Positions 43,131-51,373 of a stretch of DNA of 64,000 nucleotides are shown here, one piece after another. The translations under genes were made by a program, and so were the position numbers. Position 1 is the stretch's first letter. Every line of letters begins with the position of its first letter. Source of the stretch: Candidatus Aalborgicola bjergmarkensis (GTDB taxonomy: Bacteria; Pseudomonadota; Gammaproteobacteria; Burkholderiales; Burkholderiaceae_C); assembly GCA_016708725.1 (NCBI GenBank), contig JADJFE010000016.1:46903-110902 (forward strand). The letters run 5' to 3'. The notes beneath the pieces were generated by a model that had not been told where the DNA came from, searched no databases, and saw only the letters and a program-made list of their open reading frames with translations.

Positions 43131-44288
43131 ATGACGTACCTCGATCACAACGCCACCACGCCACCCGCGCCCGAGGTCATTGCAGCCATGCTGCCGGTCC
43201 TTGCCAAATTGTGGGCGAATGCATCTTCCCGGCACGGACCAGGGCAGGAGGCCAAGCGCGCTTTGAGCCGCGCACGCGCGACGGTCGCCCGCGTGCTGGG
43301 CTGCAAGCCGTCCGAGGTCATTTTCACCAGCGGTGCGACCGAGGCCAACCACCTCGCTGTGCGCGGCTTGCTGGAAGCAGCACCTGCCGGACGTAAGCGG
43401 GTGGTATTGAGCAGCGTGGAGCATGCCGGCCACCTGCGCCTGGCCCGTGCCTTGGCGCAAAACGGTGTTTCGGTTGATCTCATGCCGGTGTTAGCCAATG
43501 GCGCACTGGACTTGGGCGCTGCGCGTGCGCTGATAGGGCCGGATGTTGCCCTGGTTTCGCTGATGGCTGCCAATAACGAGACCGGTGTGCTGATGCCGGT
43601 GGCCGAAGTGGCCGCACTGTCGCACGCTGCGGGTGCATCCTTGCATGTGGATGCCACGCAGTTCATCGGCAAGCTGCCATTTGATTTTTCCACCTGGGGC
43701 GCCGATGCGGTGTCGTTCTCGGGACACAAATTGCACGGACCCAAGGGTGTGGGCGCACTGCTGCTGCGCCAGGGCGTTGCACTGGTTGCGCAGATTGTGG
43801 GCAGCCAGGAGCGTGGTCGCCGAGGTGGCACCGAGAATCTGGCCGCCATCGTTGGTTTGTCCGTGGCACTGGAACATCTGGGCGATGTCGCTCAGGATGC
43901 ACAGCGCGTGTCCAATTTGCGTGATGCGCTGGAAAGTGGTCTTTGCCAGGCCCTGCCGGCTACGCATATCTGGGGCCGCCATGTGCCACGCCTGCCCGGC
44001 ACCAGCTACTTGCGCTTTGGCAAATTGTCGGTGGACGTGGTGTTGCAGCGGCTGGAGAGATTGGGTATAGCCGCCTCCAGTGGTGCTGCCTGCTCAAGTG
44101 CTGGCAGCGCGCCATCGCACGTACTGACCGCCATGGGTGTGCCGACGGACGAGGCGCTGGCGGCTGTGCGCCTGTCGCTGGGGCGCACCAGCACGGCTGC
44201 CGACATGCAGTACCTCTTGAAAAATCTGCCACCCCTGCTTGCGCCTTTGCTGCAAGAAGCGCCGACCACCGCTACCCCATTCACCTAA
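43131..44288 (+). CDS. nifS: cysteine desulfurase NifS
   Basis: 385 residues; PLP lysine K200 in SFSGHKLHGPKG, H98 in SVEHAGH, persulfide cysteine C321 in ASSGAACSSAGSAPSH, with the short NifS-type loop. It differs from the IscS at 12132. Supplies sulfur for nitrogenase clusters. No nifU is beside it; scaffold function may come from the IscU at 13347. Confidence 0.94.
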   Translation: MTYLDHNATTPPAPEVIAAMLPVLAKLWANASSRHGPGQEAKRALSRARATVARVLGCKPSEVIFTSGATEANHLAVRGLLEAAPAGRKRVVLSSVEHAGHLRLARALAQNGVSVDLMPVLANGALDLGAARALIGPDVALVSLMAANNETGVLMPVAEVAALSHAAGASLHVDATQFIGKLPFDFSTWGADAVSFSGHKLHGPKGVGALLLRQGVALVAQIVGSQERGRRGGTENLAAIVGLSVALEHLGDVAQDAQRVSNLRDALESGLCQALPATHIWGRHVPRLPGTSYLRFGKLSVDVVLQRLERLGIAASSGAACSSAGSAPSHVLTAMGVPTDEALAAVRLSLGRTSTAADMQYLLKNLPPLLAPLLQEAPTTATPFT

Positions 44289-44308
44289 CCACCCACCAGG
44301 AAACGACG

Positions 44309-44527
44309 ATGAAACTGATGATCCGCAAAGACAGCAAGGGCGTGCTGACCGGCTACGTGGCCAAGAAAGACCTGGAGGAACCCATCACCTCCATGGCCAA
44401 ACCCGGCATGTGGGGCGGGTTGGTCACGCTGGGCAATGGCTGGCAGTTTGATCTGCCAGAAATGCCAGCCGACACCCCGCTACCCATAACGGTAGAGGCG
44501 CGTCGTCTTCCTTTGGCTGAGGAATAG
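44309..44527 (+). CDS. nifT: NifT/FixU
   Basis: 72 residues starting MKLMIRKDSKGVLTGYVAKKDLEEPI with WGGLVTLGNGWQFDLP, the NifT/FixU signature. Small beta-rich protein of unclear role in nitrogenase maturation. CAGGAA precedes the ATG. Confidence 0.94.
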   Translation: MKLMIRKDSKGVLTGYVAKKDLEEPITSMAKPGMWGGLVTLGNGWQFDLPEMPADTPLPITVEARRLPLAEE

Positions 44528-44531
44528 AGCC

Positions 44532-45368
44532 ATGGCCGACTTGATCGACGAGATTGCCCTCAGCCTGAACGCTGGTACGACCATCCCCTATCTGGGGCCA
44601 GGGATGCTGTCACTATGCCCGGATAGCCGCGTACCCGCCACGCCCCTGGCGCTGGCCGAGCGCATGACTGCCAAAGTCAGCGTGCCACACAAAATCCGCA
44701 AACGCCTGACCCAGGCCGCGCAGTTCATCGAAAACTTCAAGCACCGCAAGTCCGTGGTACACCTGATGAACGAAGCCTTTGCGACATCTCCCGCACCATC
44801 GCCTTTGCACCTGGCCCTGGCGCGCAGCGGCGCAGGGCTCTGGGTGGACACCTGGTACGACGACACATTGGCCCACGCTCTCTCACAGGTCGGCCCGCAG
44901 GGCAGTTGGGCGCAGATTCAGGGTTTGTCGCAATCCGAACATTTCGGTAACTGGACTGGCAACTACGCCGCAGACGGCGGCCTTTTGCCAGAACTGCCAA
45001 AAGATGTTGCACGCCTGCTCTACAAGCCCCTGGGTAGCCGTAGCCCGGCGGGAAACTACCTGGTTTCTGACAGCGACTTTGTGGAAGTGCTGACCGAGAT
45101 CGACATCCAGACGCCTATTCCTGCCGTGGTGCAGGCGTGGCGCACGGGGCGAAGCTTTTTGTTCCTGGGTTGCCGCTTTGACGACCAGCTCACGCGCTGC
45201 TTTGCCCGCCAGATCATGAAACGCTCCAGCGACCACCACTGGGCCGTGCTGCCAGAAGAGCCTACCCGCATGGAGGCACTCTTTCTTCAGGAGCAAAACA
45301 TTACCCGCATCGACTTGCCACTGGCGCAGTTTGCCAGCTCCCTGGTTGATGCGCTACAAGTTAAATAG
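44532..45368 (+). CDS. SIR2-like domain protein, nif-associated
   Basis: 278 residues, 4 bases after nifT with the same orientation. N-terminal STTIPYLGPGMLSL-like segment (here AGTTIPYLGPGML) resembles the NAD-binding loop of SIR2-like proteins; FLFLGCRFDDQLTRCFARQIM near the C-terminus is the second conserved SIR2_2 block. The catalytic histidine of true deacetylases is not obvious. Possible NAD-linked role such as ADP-ribose or NADase chemistry; unproven. Its last 27 codons are duplicated 1832 bases downstream. Confidence 0.75.
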   Translation: MADLIDEIALSLNAGTTIPYLGPGMLSLCPDSRVPATPLALAERMTAKVSVPHKIRKRLTQAAQFIENFKHRKSVVHLMNEAFATSPAPSPLHLALARSGAGLWVDTWYDDTLAHALSQVGPQGSWAQIQGLSQSEHFGNWTGNYAADGGLLPELPKDVARLLYKPLGSRSPAGNYLVSDSDFVEVLTEIDIQTPIPAVVQAWRTGRSFLFLGCRFDDQLTRCFARQIMKRSSDHHWAVLPEEPTRMEALFLQEQNITRIDLPLAQFASSLVDALQVK

Positions 45369-45415
45369 CTGTACCCGCACGTCCCATAAGCGCTACAGCC
45401 GGATTTGGCATAGGC
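45288..45415 (+). repeat. 128-bp duplication, copy 1 (end of SIR2-like gene plus short repeat)
   Basis: Matches 47120-47247 without gaps and with about five substitutions. Includes the last 27 codons of the SIR2-like gene and one interspersed repeat copy (45364-45400). The two copies bracket the chemotaxis gene. Confidence 0.9.
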
Positions 45416-45531
45416 CGATCTTAGGACTGGCGTGGTAATTTTTCAACGCAAAATGCAAATTTCATATGGCGTATGCTGCAGTGGGAATAGGCACGTCATG
45501 AAAAAATAATCGATCCACAGGAGACCCAAGA

Positions 45532-47087
45532 ATGAAATCACTGCGCAGCGCGCTGGCACTGTTATCCTTTTGTGGAATTGTTACTGCGGGCATTCTCACC
45601 GTAGTTTCGTATGGGGGAGGTGTGCAGGCAGATGCTGCTGTGCAGAGAACCTTTGTGGCCAAAGACGTGACCGCCGATATTTTGCCGCCCCCTATGTACC
45701 TTATCGAATTGCGTCTGGTGTTGTCACAGGGGTTGGAAGGCAGTATGCCGTTTGCACAAGTGCAAAGCGAAGCCGCGCGGCTGGTTCGTGAATACGAAGA
45801 GCGCGTAACCTACTGGCGCGAACACCCGCCCTATGGCCTGGAGGCTCAATTGCTGGGACAACAACACCAAGCAGCACAGGCGTTTATATCAAATGCGCGA
45901 CTGGTTCTTAAAGCACTCGATGCGGGCGATATGGCGGCAGCCAAGGCCAGCCTCAAGGAAGCACACGTGCAGTACCAAAGGCATCGCGAAGGAGTTGATG
46001 AGACTGTCAAGGTTTCATTGGCATTTGCCAGTGAGGCTACCGCAAACTATGACAGAACACTAGGCCAGGTCAGTTGGTTTCAATGGATGATATTGGGGCT
46101 TGCGGCAGCGATGTTGAGTGGAGTAGGTTACTGGGTGCGACGCGGCGTATGGGCATCCACCGGTGGCGAGCCAACTACGGCTGCCGCTATCGCCAGTGCC
46201 GTGACAGAAGGAAACCTGGGGGTGCAGGTCCCGATCATTACGGGTGATCACACAAGCATGATGGCACAACTGGAGGTGATGCGTATATCACTAACCGACA
46301 TCGTATCCCGGGTGCGAGAATCATCACAGCATCGACAAAGATCGCTATGGGCAGCAATAATTTGAGTGCCAGAACCGAGCAGCAAGCCTCAGCGTTGGCT
46401 GAAACAGCGGCCTCCATGGAGCAACTCAGTTCTGCGGTCAAGCAAAATCTGGAAAATGCCCGACAAGCCAATCAGTTGGCCTTGAATGCTTCAACCGTGG
46501 CACGCAAGGGTGGTGAAGTGGTAGGCAAAGTGGTCGATACCATGAAGCACATCAGTGAAAGTTCCCGAAAAATATCCGACATCATTAGCGTCATTGATGG
46601 CATTGCCTTCCAGACCAACATACTGGCTTTGAACGCAGCCGTCGAGGCAGCGCGTGCCGGAGAGCAGGGGCGAGGTTTTGCGGTGGTGGCCAGTGAAGTG
46701 CGTAGTCTTGCGGGTCGTTCGGCAGAAGCTGCTAAAGAAATCAAGAGCTTGATTAACGCCAGCGTGGAGCGTGTGGAGCAGGGCAATATGCTGGTTGACC
46801 AGGCGGGGGCTACCATGGAGGACGTGGTGAGCAGCATTCGGCAGGTGACGGACATCATGGGCGAGATCAGCACAGCGGGCGCAGAACAATCCAGCGGTGT
46901 GGAGCAGGTAGGCCTGGCTGTGGCACAAATGGATCAGGCTACGCAACAAAATGCCACCTTGGTGGAGCAGATGACGGATGCCGCCAACGGACTCAATGCA
47001 CAAGCACAAGCTTTGGTAAAAACGGTTGCAGTTTTCACGCTGCGAAAAAGAAACACTAATAACAGTGGTTTGCTATTGATTGAGTAG
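45532..47087 (+). pseudogene. methyl-accepting chemotaxis protein, frameshifted
   Basis: Two adjoining frames make one MCP. Part 1 (45532-46365): TM1 (about 6-27), a periplasmic four-helix sensor, TM2 (about 181-202), HAMP. Part 2 (from about 46325): NLSARTEQQASALAETAASMEQL and the signalling hairpin DIISVIDGIAFQTNILALNAAVEAARAG. Restoring one base near 46320-46323 gives ESITASTKIAMGSNNLSA, the standard junction. Either a recent single-base deletion or a sequencing error. It lies between two copies of a 128-bp repeat. Confidence 0.85.
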
Positions 47088-47119
47088 CTGATCGCGCTGG
47101 ATTTACAAGCTATTTTCTG

Positions 47120-47247
47120 CAGGAGCAAAACATTACCCGCATCGACTTGCCACTGGCGCAGTTTGCCGGTTCCCTGGTTGATGCGCTACAAGTTAAATAG
47201 CTTTACCCGCACGTCCCATAAGCGCTACAGCCGGATTTTGCATAGGC
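47120..47247 (+). repeat. 128-bp duplication, copy 2
   Basis: Contains a detached copy of the final SIR2-like codons (GCAAAACATTACCCGCATCG onward) with the stop codon and the short repeat core (47196-47232). No gene is intact here; it is a relic of duplication. Confidence 0.9.
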
Positions 47248-47352
47248 AGATAACCGCTAACCGGCTAGCATCGGAAAAAGGCTGCATGAAGGTCGAAATT
47301 GTATTTGTGCTACCATTTGATGGCACAAAAAATTTCAACCAGTGAGACAAGC

Positions 47353-47693
47353 ATGGAAACATTTTCAATACGGGATTTGCGTGAGCGCACCGGAGATCTG
47401 GTTCGTACAGCCGAGGCGGGGCAGTTGTCGGTTGTGGCCAAACACGGCAACCGGTGTTTGTGACGGTGCCTTTTGATCAGGCGTTGCTGGAACAGGGCGT
47501 GGGCGTGGATATGGCCATCAAACTGTATGACGATGGAATCATCTCCCTGGGCAAAGCCGCCAAACTAGCGGGCCTGGGGCAGGAGGCGTTCATGCAGGTG
47601 CTGGGTGCAATGGCGATTCCGGTGGTGCGTTACCCCAGCACCGATGTCGCGGATGAAGTACGCTCATTTCTGGAGTCAATCACCCCGCCCTAA
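47353..47693 (+). pseudogene. Phd/YefM-UPF0175 antitoxin, frameshifted
   Basis: The first 36 codons read METFSIRDLRERTGDLVRTA, a Phd/YefM-type start, then stop after GNRCL. One base restored in AACCGGTG (AACCCGGTG) yields GNPVFVTVPFDQALL and continues to the UPF0175 part, LYDDGIISLGKAAKLAGLGQEAFMQVL. The final codons ACC CCG CCC TAA come from the left hairpin of the inserted IscB element. Partner of the DUF3368 toxin at 49350, now 1.66 kb away. Confidence 0.82.
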
Positions 47694-49347
47694 AGGGCGG
47701 AGCTTGGAGTCAAAAGACAACGAGCCAGGTTGAAGCAGGGAAAGCGGTATCCAACCCGCTACGTTAGTAACAGGTCGTCAAGACGCACCAGCGAATGCTT
47801 CCTCAGTTCGCTGCTCTGCAAGGCTTAGATCATGCAGACCAAAGGTAAAGGGTCGAAGGTTTTTGTCGCTACCAGAAATGATAGAGCCGGTTACTGACAT
47901 TCCCGAGGGGAGATTAGTCGCAAGACTAGCGTAACAAGGCCCGTAAGGGCAGAAGGATTTGAAATGGCAGTATTTGTTTTAGACAGGAGGGCAGGCCACT
48001 GATGCCGTGCGACGAGAAGCGGGCCAGATTGCTACTGGAGCGCGGTAGAGCACGTGTGCATAGGGTGATGCCGTTCACGATACGTATCAAAGACCGCAAA
48101 GCCGAAACTAGCGAATTTCAGGTACTGCGCGTAAAACTTGATCCGGGTAGCAAAACGACAGGCATTGCATTGGTACGTGAGACAAAGGACGCAGGCGTGG
48201 CGGTGGTCAACCCTGTTTGAGCTGTCTCACCGTGGCAAGCAGATCAGCGAAGCGCTCACCTCAAGGCGGCACACCGCAGACTACGGCGTAGCAAACTGCG
48301 TTACCGCGCCCCGGTTCTTGAACCGTGGCAACAAGAAAAAGGCAGGCTAGCACCGAGTCTGCAACATCGGGTTGATACCTGTATGGCCTGATGCACCGAC
48401 TGGAACGTTTAGCCCCGGTATCGGCCATCAGTTTACCGAACTGGTGCGTTTTGACATGCAGGCGCTGGAGAATCCTGAAATTGAAGGGCATAGTACCAGC
48501 AAGGCACGCTGGCCGGTTACGAAGTGCGTGAATATCTCTTGGAGAAATGGGGCCGTGTTTGCGCCTACTGTGGAACCAAAGACGTGCCGCTGCAAACAGA
48601 GCACATTCACCCAAAATCGAAAGGTGGATCAGACCGCGTCAGCAACCTCACATTGGCTTGCCAGTGTTGCAACGAAAAGAAAAACGTATTGCCGATTGAG
48701 GTGTTTCTAGCAAGAAACCCGACGTGCTCAAACGCATCCTGGCCCAAGCCAAACGGCCACTCAAGGATGCCGCAGCGGTCAATGCCACTCGCTGGGCCTT
48801 GGTCAACGCACTGAAAACTACCGAACTGGCAGTTGAAACCGCATCGGGCGGCAGAACCAAGTTCAACCGCAGCCAGTTCGGCATACCCAAAACCCATGCA
48901 CTCGATGCAGCTTGCGTTGGAGACATAGCAGGCATCACTGATTGGCAAAAGCCAACGCTGGCGATCAAGTCTATGGGGCGTGGAAGTTACCAGCGCACGC
49001 GGCTGGACAAGCATGGCTGTGTGCGCGGCTACCTGACCCGTTCAAAAAGCATCCACGGCTTCCAGACCGGCGACATGGTGAAAGCCGAAGTAACCAAAGG
49101 CAAGAAGGCCGGTACTTACTCCGGACGGGTTGCGGTTCGTACAGCGGGAAACTTCAATATCCAGACCAGCAACGGTTTGGTTCAGGGCGTATCGCATCGT
49201 TATTGCACCGTAGCGCAGCGCGGGGATGGATACGGTTATTCACTGGTGGCAAAAACGGACGTGACAGGTACTCCACCGCAGCATAGGGATGCTTCGCATC
49301 CCGCGCTCTACCTCCCCGCCCTGAAGGACGGGGTTTCACGCGCAATC
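47682..49347 (+). mobile_element. IscB (OMEGA) transposable element, IS200/IS605-like ends, no transposase
   Basis: Left end hairpin CCGCCC-TAAA-GGGCGG (47685-47700). Right end hairpins GGGATGC/GCATCCC (49286-49302) and CCCCGCCC-TGAA-GGACGGGG (49314-49333, one mismatch). CAATC stands at both junctions (47677-47681 and 49343-49347). Removing 1666 bases rejoins GAG TCA ATC TGA with the toxin ATG as TGATG. Contents: an omega-RNA region, a broken iscB, no tnpA. Confidence 0.85.
47684..47963 (+). ncRNA. predicted omega-RNA of the IscB element
   Basis: The 280 bases between the left hairpin and the iscB start contain no ORF but several short hairpins (for example GCAAGACTAGC and GCCCGTAAGGGC near 47938-47950), as in other IscB loci, where the guide RNA scaffold is encoded just upstream of iscB and the guide is the adjoining flank. 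The guide would therefore be roughly the 16 bases before 47684, the end of the antitoxin gene. No covariance test was possible. Confidence 0.65.
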
Positions 49348-49350
49348 TGA
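47964..49350 (+). pseudogene. iscB: IscB RNA-guided nuclease, broken by several frameshifts
   Basis: Read across frames it shows MAVFVLDRRAG, the PLMP motif (split at 47999), RARLLLERGRARVHRVMPF, RuvC-I LDPGSKTTGIAL, a bridge-like Arg-rich stretch (HRRLRRSKLRYRAP), RuvC-II ELVRFDMQALENPEIEG, HNH with CAYCGTKDVPLQTEHIHPKS and ACQCC, RuvC-III THALDAACVG, and a C-terminal TAM-side domain. At least six frame changes separate these. Every catalytic motif is still legible, so decay is recent or the sequence has indel errors. The final frame ends at the TGA that overlaps the toxin start. Confidence 0.85.
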
Positions 49351-49850
49351 TGAAGCGGCTGATCGTGACGGACGCCGGGCCGTTGATCATTTATGCACGA
49401 ACCGGATACCTGCCAGTCTTGCGCGGCGTGGCGGATCGCATCGTTTTGACGCAAACCGTTCAACTCGAATGCACCAGGAATGCATGGCAACCTGCTGCTG
49501 CGGCGATTTTGGAAGCACTGGCCCAAGGCCACCTCACCGTGGTGCCAGATGTGGCCACCGATGCAACCGGCAAGGCATCTTTGGACCCCGGCGAAAAAAG
49601 TGCCATCAACTACGCACGGACCCAAGACCCGCAGCACTGCCGATTGCTAATGGACGAGGTGCGTGGTCGCGCTGTGGCCAAGCACCTCGGGCTGGCGGTC
49701 ATTGGTAGCGCAGGTCTGTTGGTGGTGGCGAAAAAAATGGGGTTGATCGCGCAGGTTCAACCGGTGATCGAATCGTGGCGACAATCGGGCTATTGGATCG
49801 ACAAGGCGGTTGTGAACAGCATTTTGCAAGCCGCCGCCGAGGACAGCTAA
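49350..49850 (+). CDS. PIN-like toxin, DUF3368 family
   Basis: 166 residues starting MKRLIVTDAGPLIIYARTGY, with the PIN Asp in VTDAGPL, Glu in QTVQLECTRN and the DPGEKSAINYA and LLMDEVRGRAVAKHLGL blocks of DUF3368. It is the expected toxin of UPF0175 antitoxins. Its ATG overlaps the TGA that ends both the iscB frame and, before insertion, the antitoxin. Intact while its antitoxin is broken, which is odd for an active toxin. Confidence 0.88.
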   Translation: MKRLIVTDAGPLIIYARTGYLPVLRGVADRIVLTQTVQLECTRNAWQPAAAAILEALAQGHLTVVPDVATDATGKASLDPGEKSAINYARTQDPQHCRLLMDEVRGRAVAKHLGLAVIGSAGLLVVAKKMGLIAQVQPVIESWRQSGYWIDKAVVNSILQAAAEDS

Positions 49851-49973
49851 ACAAAGCCTTTTCCAATCAAGACCGCCAAAATGGGAAAACCGTCTGATAT
49901 GGACAACACGCTGCAAGACAGCATCCACGGAGTGGAGAAAGTCCGAAAATGCCACCCCTATTACAATTTGACC

Positions 49974-50468
49974 ATGCAATTTACCCCCTTACCCGTGCGC
50001 TGCTCCCTGGAAAGTCCCTTGGGGAAGATGACCTTGGCGGCAAACGATAACGCCCTGGTCTGGCTTGGCTTTGATGGCCAAAAGCACGAGGAGGACACGC
50101 GGCACTGGCGGGAATCTCACGCGCATCCGGTGCTGCGCCTGGCCAGGGAGCAATTGCAGGAATATTTTGCCGGTGGACGCCGCGCGTTCGACGTGCCGTT
50201 GAACCTGGACTGCGGCACGCCGTTTCAGCAACGTGTCTGGCAAAGTCTCTTGGGCATTACACACGGAACTACCTGCAGTTATGGCACCCTCAGCGCGCGC
50301 ATGGGCCAGCCCCGTGCCGTGCGCGCTGTGGGGGCAGCTGTGGGGCGCAACCCCATCAGCATCATCGTTCCCTGCCACCGCGTACTCGGCGCGCATGGCG
50401 CGCTCACCGGCTACGCGGGCGGGCTGGAGCGCAAAGTCGCCCTGCTGCAACTCGAAAGCCGTGATTGA
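49974..50468 (+). CDS. ogt: methylated-DNA-protein-cysteine methyltransferase
   Basis: 164 residues from MQFTPLPVRCSLESPLGKM. The acceptor cysteine is in IIVPCHRVLGAHGALTGYAGGLERK, preceded by GTTCSYGTLSARMG. Repairs O6-methylguanine. A TACAAT six bases before the ATG suggests a leaderless transcript. A longer frame upstream has no support. The stop overlaps the following gene. Confidence 0.95.
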   Translation: MQFTPLPVRCSLESPLGKMTLAANDNALVWLGFDGQKHEEDTRHWRESHAHPVLRLAREQLQEYFAGGRRAFDVPLNLDCGTPFQQRVWQSLLGITHGTTCSYGTLSARMGQPRAVRAVGAAVGRNPISIIVPCHRVLGAHGALTGYAGGLERKVALLQLESRD

Positions 50469-51355
50469 ATTCCCCCTGGGTTGTTGAATTCATTCTGTTG
50501 GCAGCCATCTGGGGGGCGTCATTCTTGTGTATGCGCTTGGGCGCCGTAGAGTTCGGGCCGTTGCCAACTGCGGGTTTGCGTATTGGCATTGCGACACTGT
50601 TTTTGCTGCCCATCGCGCTGGCGCGCGGCCACGCGGCGGAGTTGCGCCAGCATTGGCGGCTTACCCTGGTGGTGGGGATTTTCAATAGTGCCATTCCTTT
50701 CGCATGCTACGGTTACGCCCTGCTGTCGGTTTCAACCGGCCTGGCTTCCATCCTGAACGCCACGGTGCCATTGTTTGGCGCAACCGTCGCCTGGGCTTGG
50801 CTCAAGGACCGCCCTGGGCGTTCGCGTGTTGTGGGACTGCTGATCGGGTTTGCGGGGGTGACCTTGCTGGCCTGGGACAAGATTGGTTTCAAATCCGGAG
50901 CAACCGCCAATGGCAGCGCTGGCTTGGCCGTGCTGGCGTGTTTGCTCGCCTGTTTATGCTACGGGTTGGCGGCCAGCTTCACGCGGCGCTACATGGCGGG
51001 ACTGTCCTCGCTGGTCTCGGCCACAGGCAGCCAGATCAGCGCAGCCATTGCCTTGGCACCCCTGACCTGGTGGTATTGGCCCCAACATCCCGTATCCCCA
51101 ACCGCTTGGGCTGCCGTGCTGGCGCTGGGCGTGTTGTGCACAGGGGTCGCCTACGTGCTGTATTTCCGGTTGATCGAACGCGCAGGGCCCGCACGCGCCT
51201 TGTCGGTGACTTTTGGCATTCCGGTATTTGCCGTGTTCTATGGCGTTGTGCTGCTCGACGAGGTGGTCACGCCATGGATGCTGGGTTGCGCGGCCATCAT
51301 CATTGCGGGCACCGCCTTGTCCAGCGGATTGGTGCGGTTACCACGCAGTAATTAG
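50465..51355 (+). CDS. EamA/DMT-family transporter
   Basis: 296 residues, ten predicted helices in two EamA repeats. The TTG start overlaps the ogt stop; starting later would remove part of the first helix (VVEFILLAAIWGASF). NATVPLFGATVAWAWL and RAGPARALSVTFGIPVFAV are the family blocks. Metabolite exporter of unknown substrate. Confidence 0.9.
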   Translation: MNSPWVVEFILLAAIWGASFLCMRLGAVEFGPLPTAGLRIGIATLFLLPIALARGHAAELRQHWRLTLVVGIFNSAIPFACYGYALLSVSTGLASILNATVPLFGATVAWAWLKDRPGRSRVVGLLIGFAGVTLLAWDKIGFKSGATANGSAGLAVLACLLACLCYGLAASFTRRYMAGLSSLVSATGSQISAAIALAPLTWWYWPQHPVSPTAWAAVLALGVLCTGVAYVLYFRLIERAGPARALSVTFGIPVFAVFYGVVLLDEVVTPWMLGCAAIIIAGTALSSGLVRLPRSN

Positions 51356-51373
51356 TGCTTAGTGCTTGATGCC

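Noticed and set aside
48002..49350. TnpB (IS605 OrfB) as identity of the broken nuclease
   Set aside because: The PLMP start and an HNH inserted between RuvC parts identify IscB; TnpB has no HNH.
51356..51373. Separate small gene between the transporter and the phosphorylase
   Set aside because: Only a TTAGTGC direct repeat lies there; no room for a gene.
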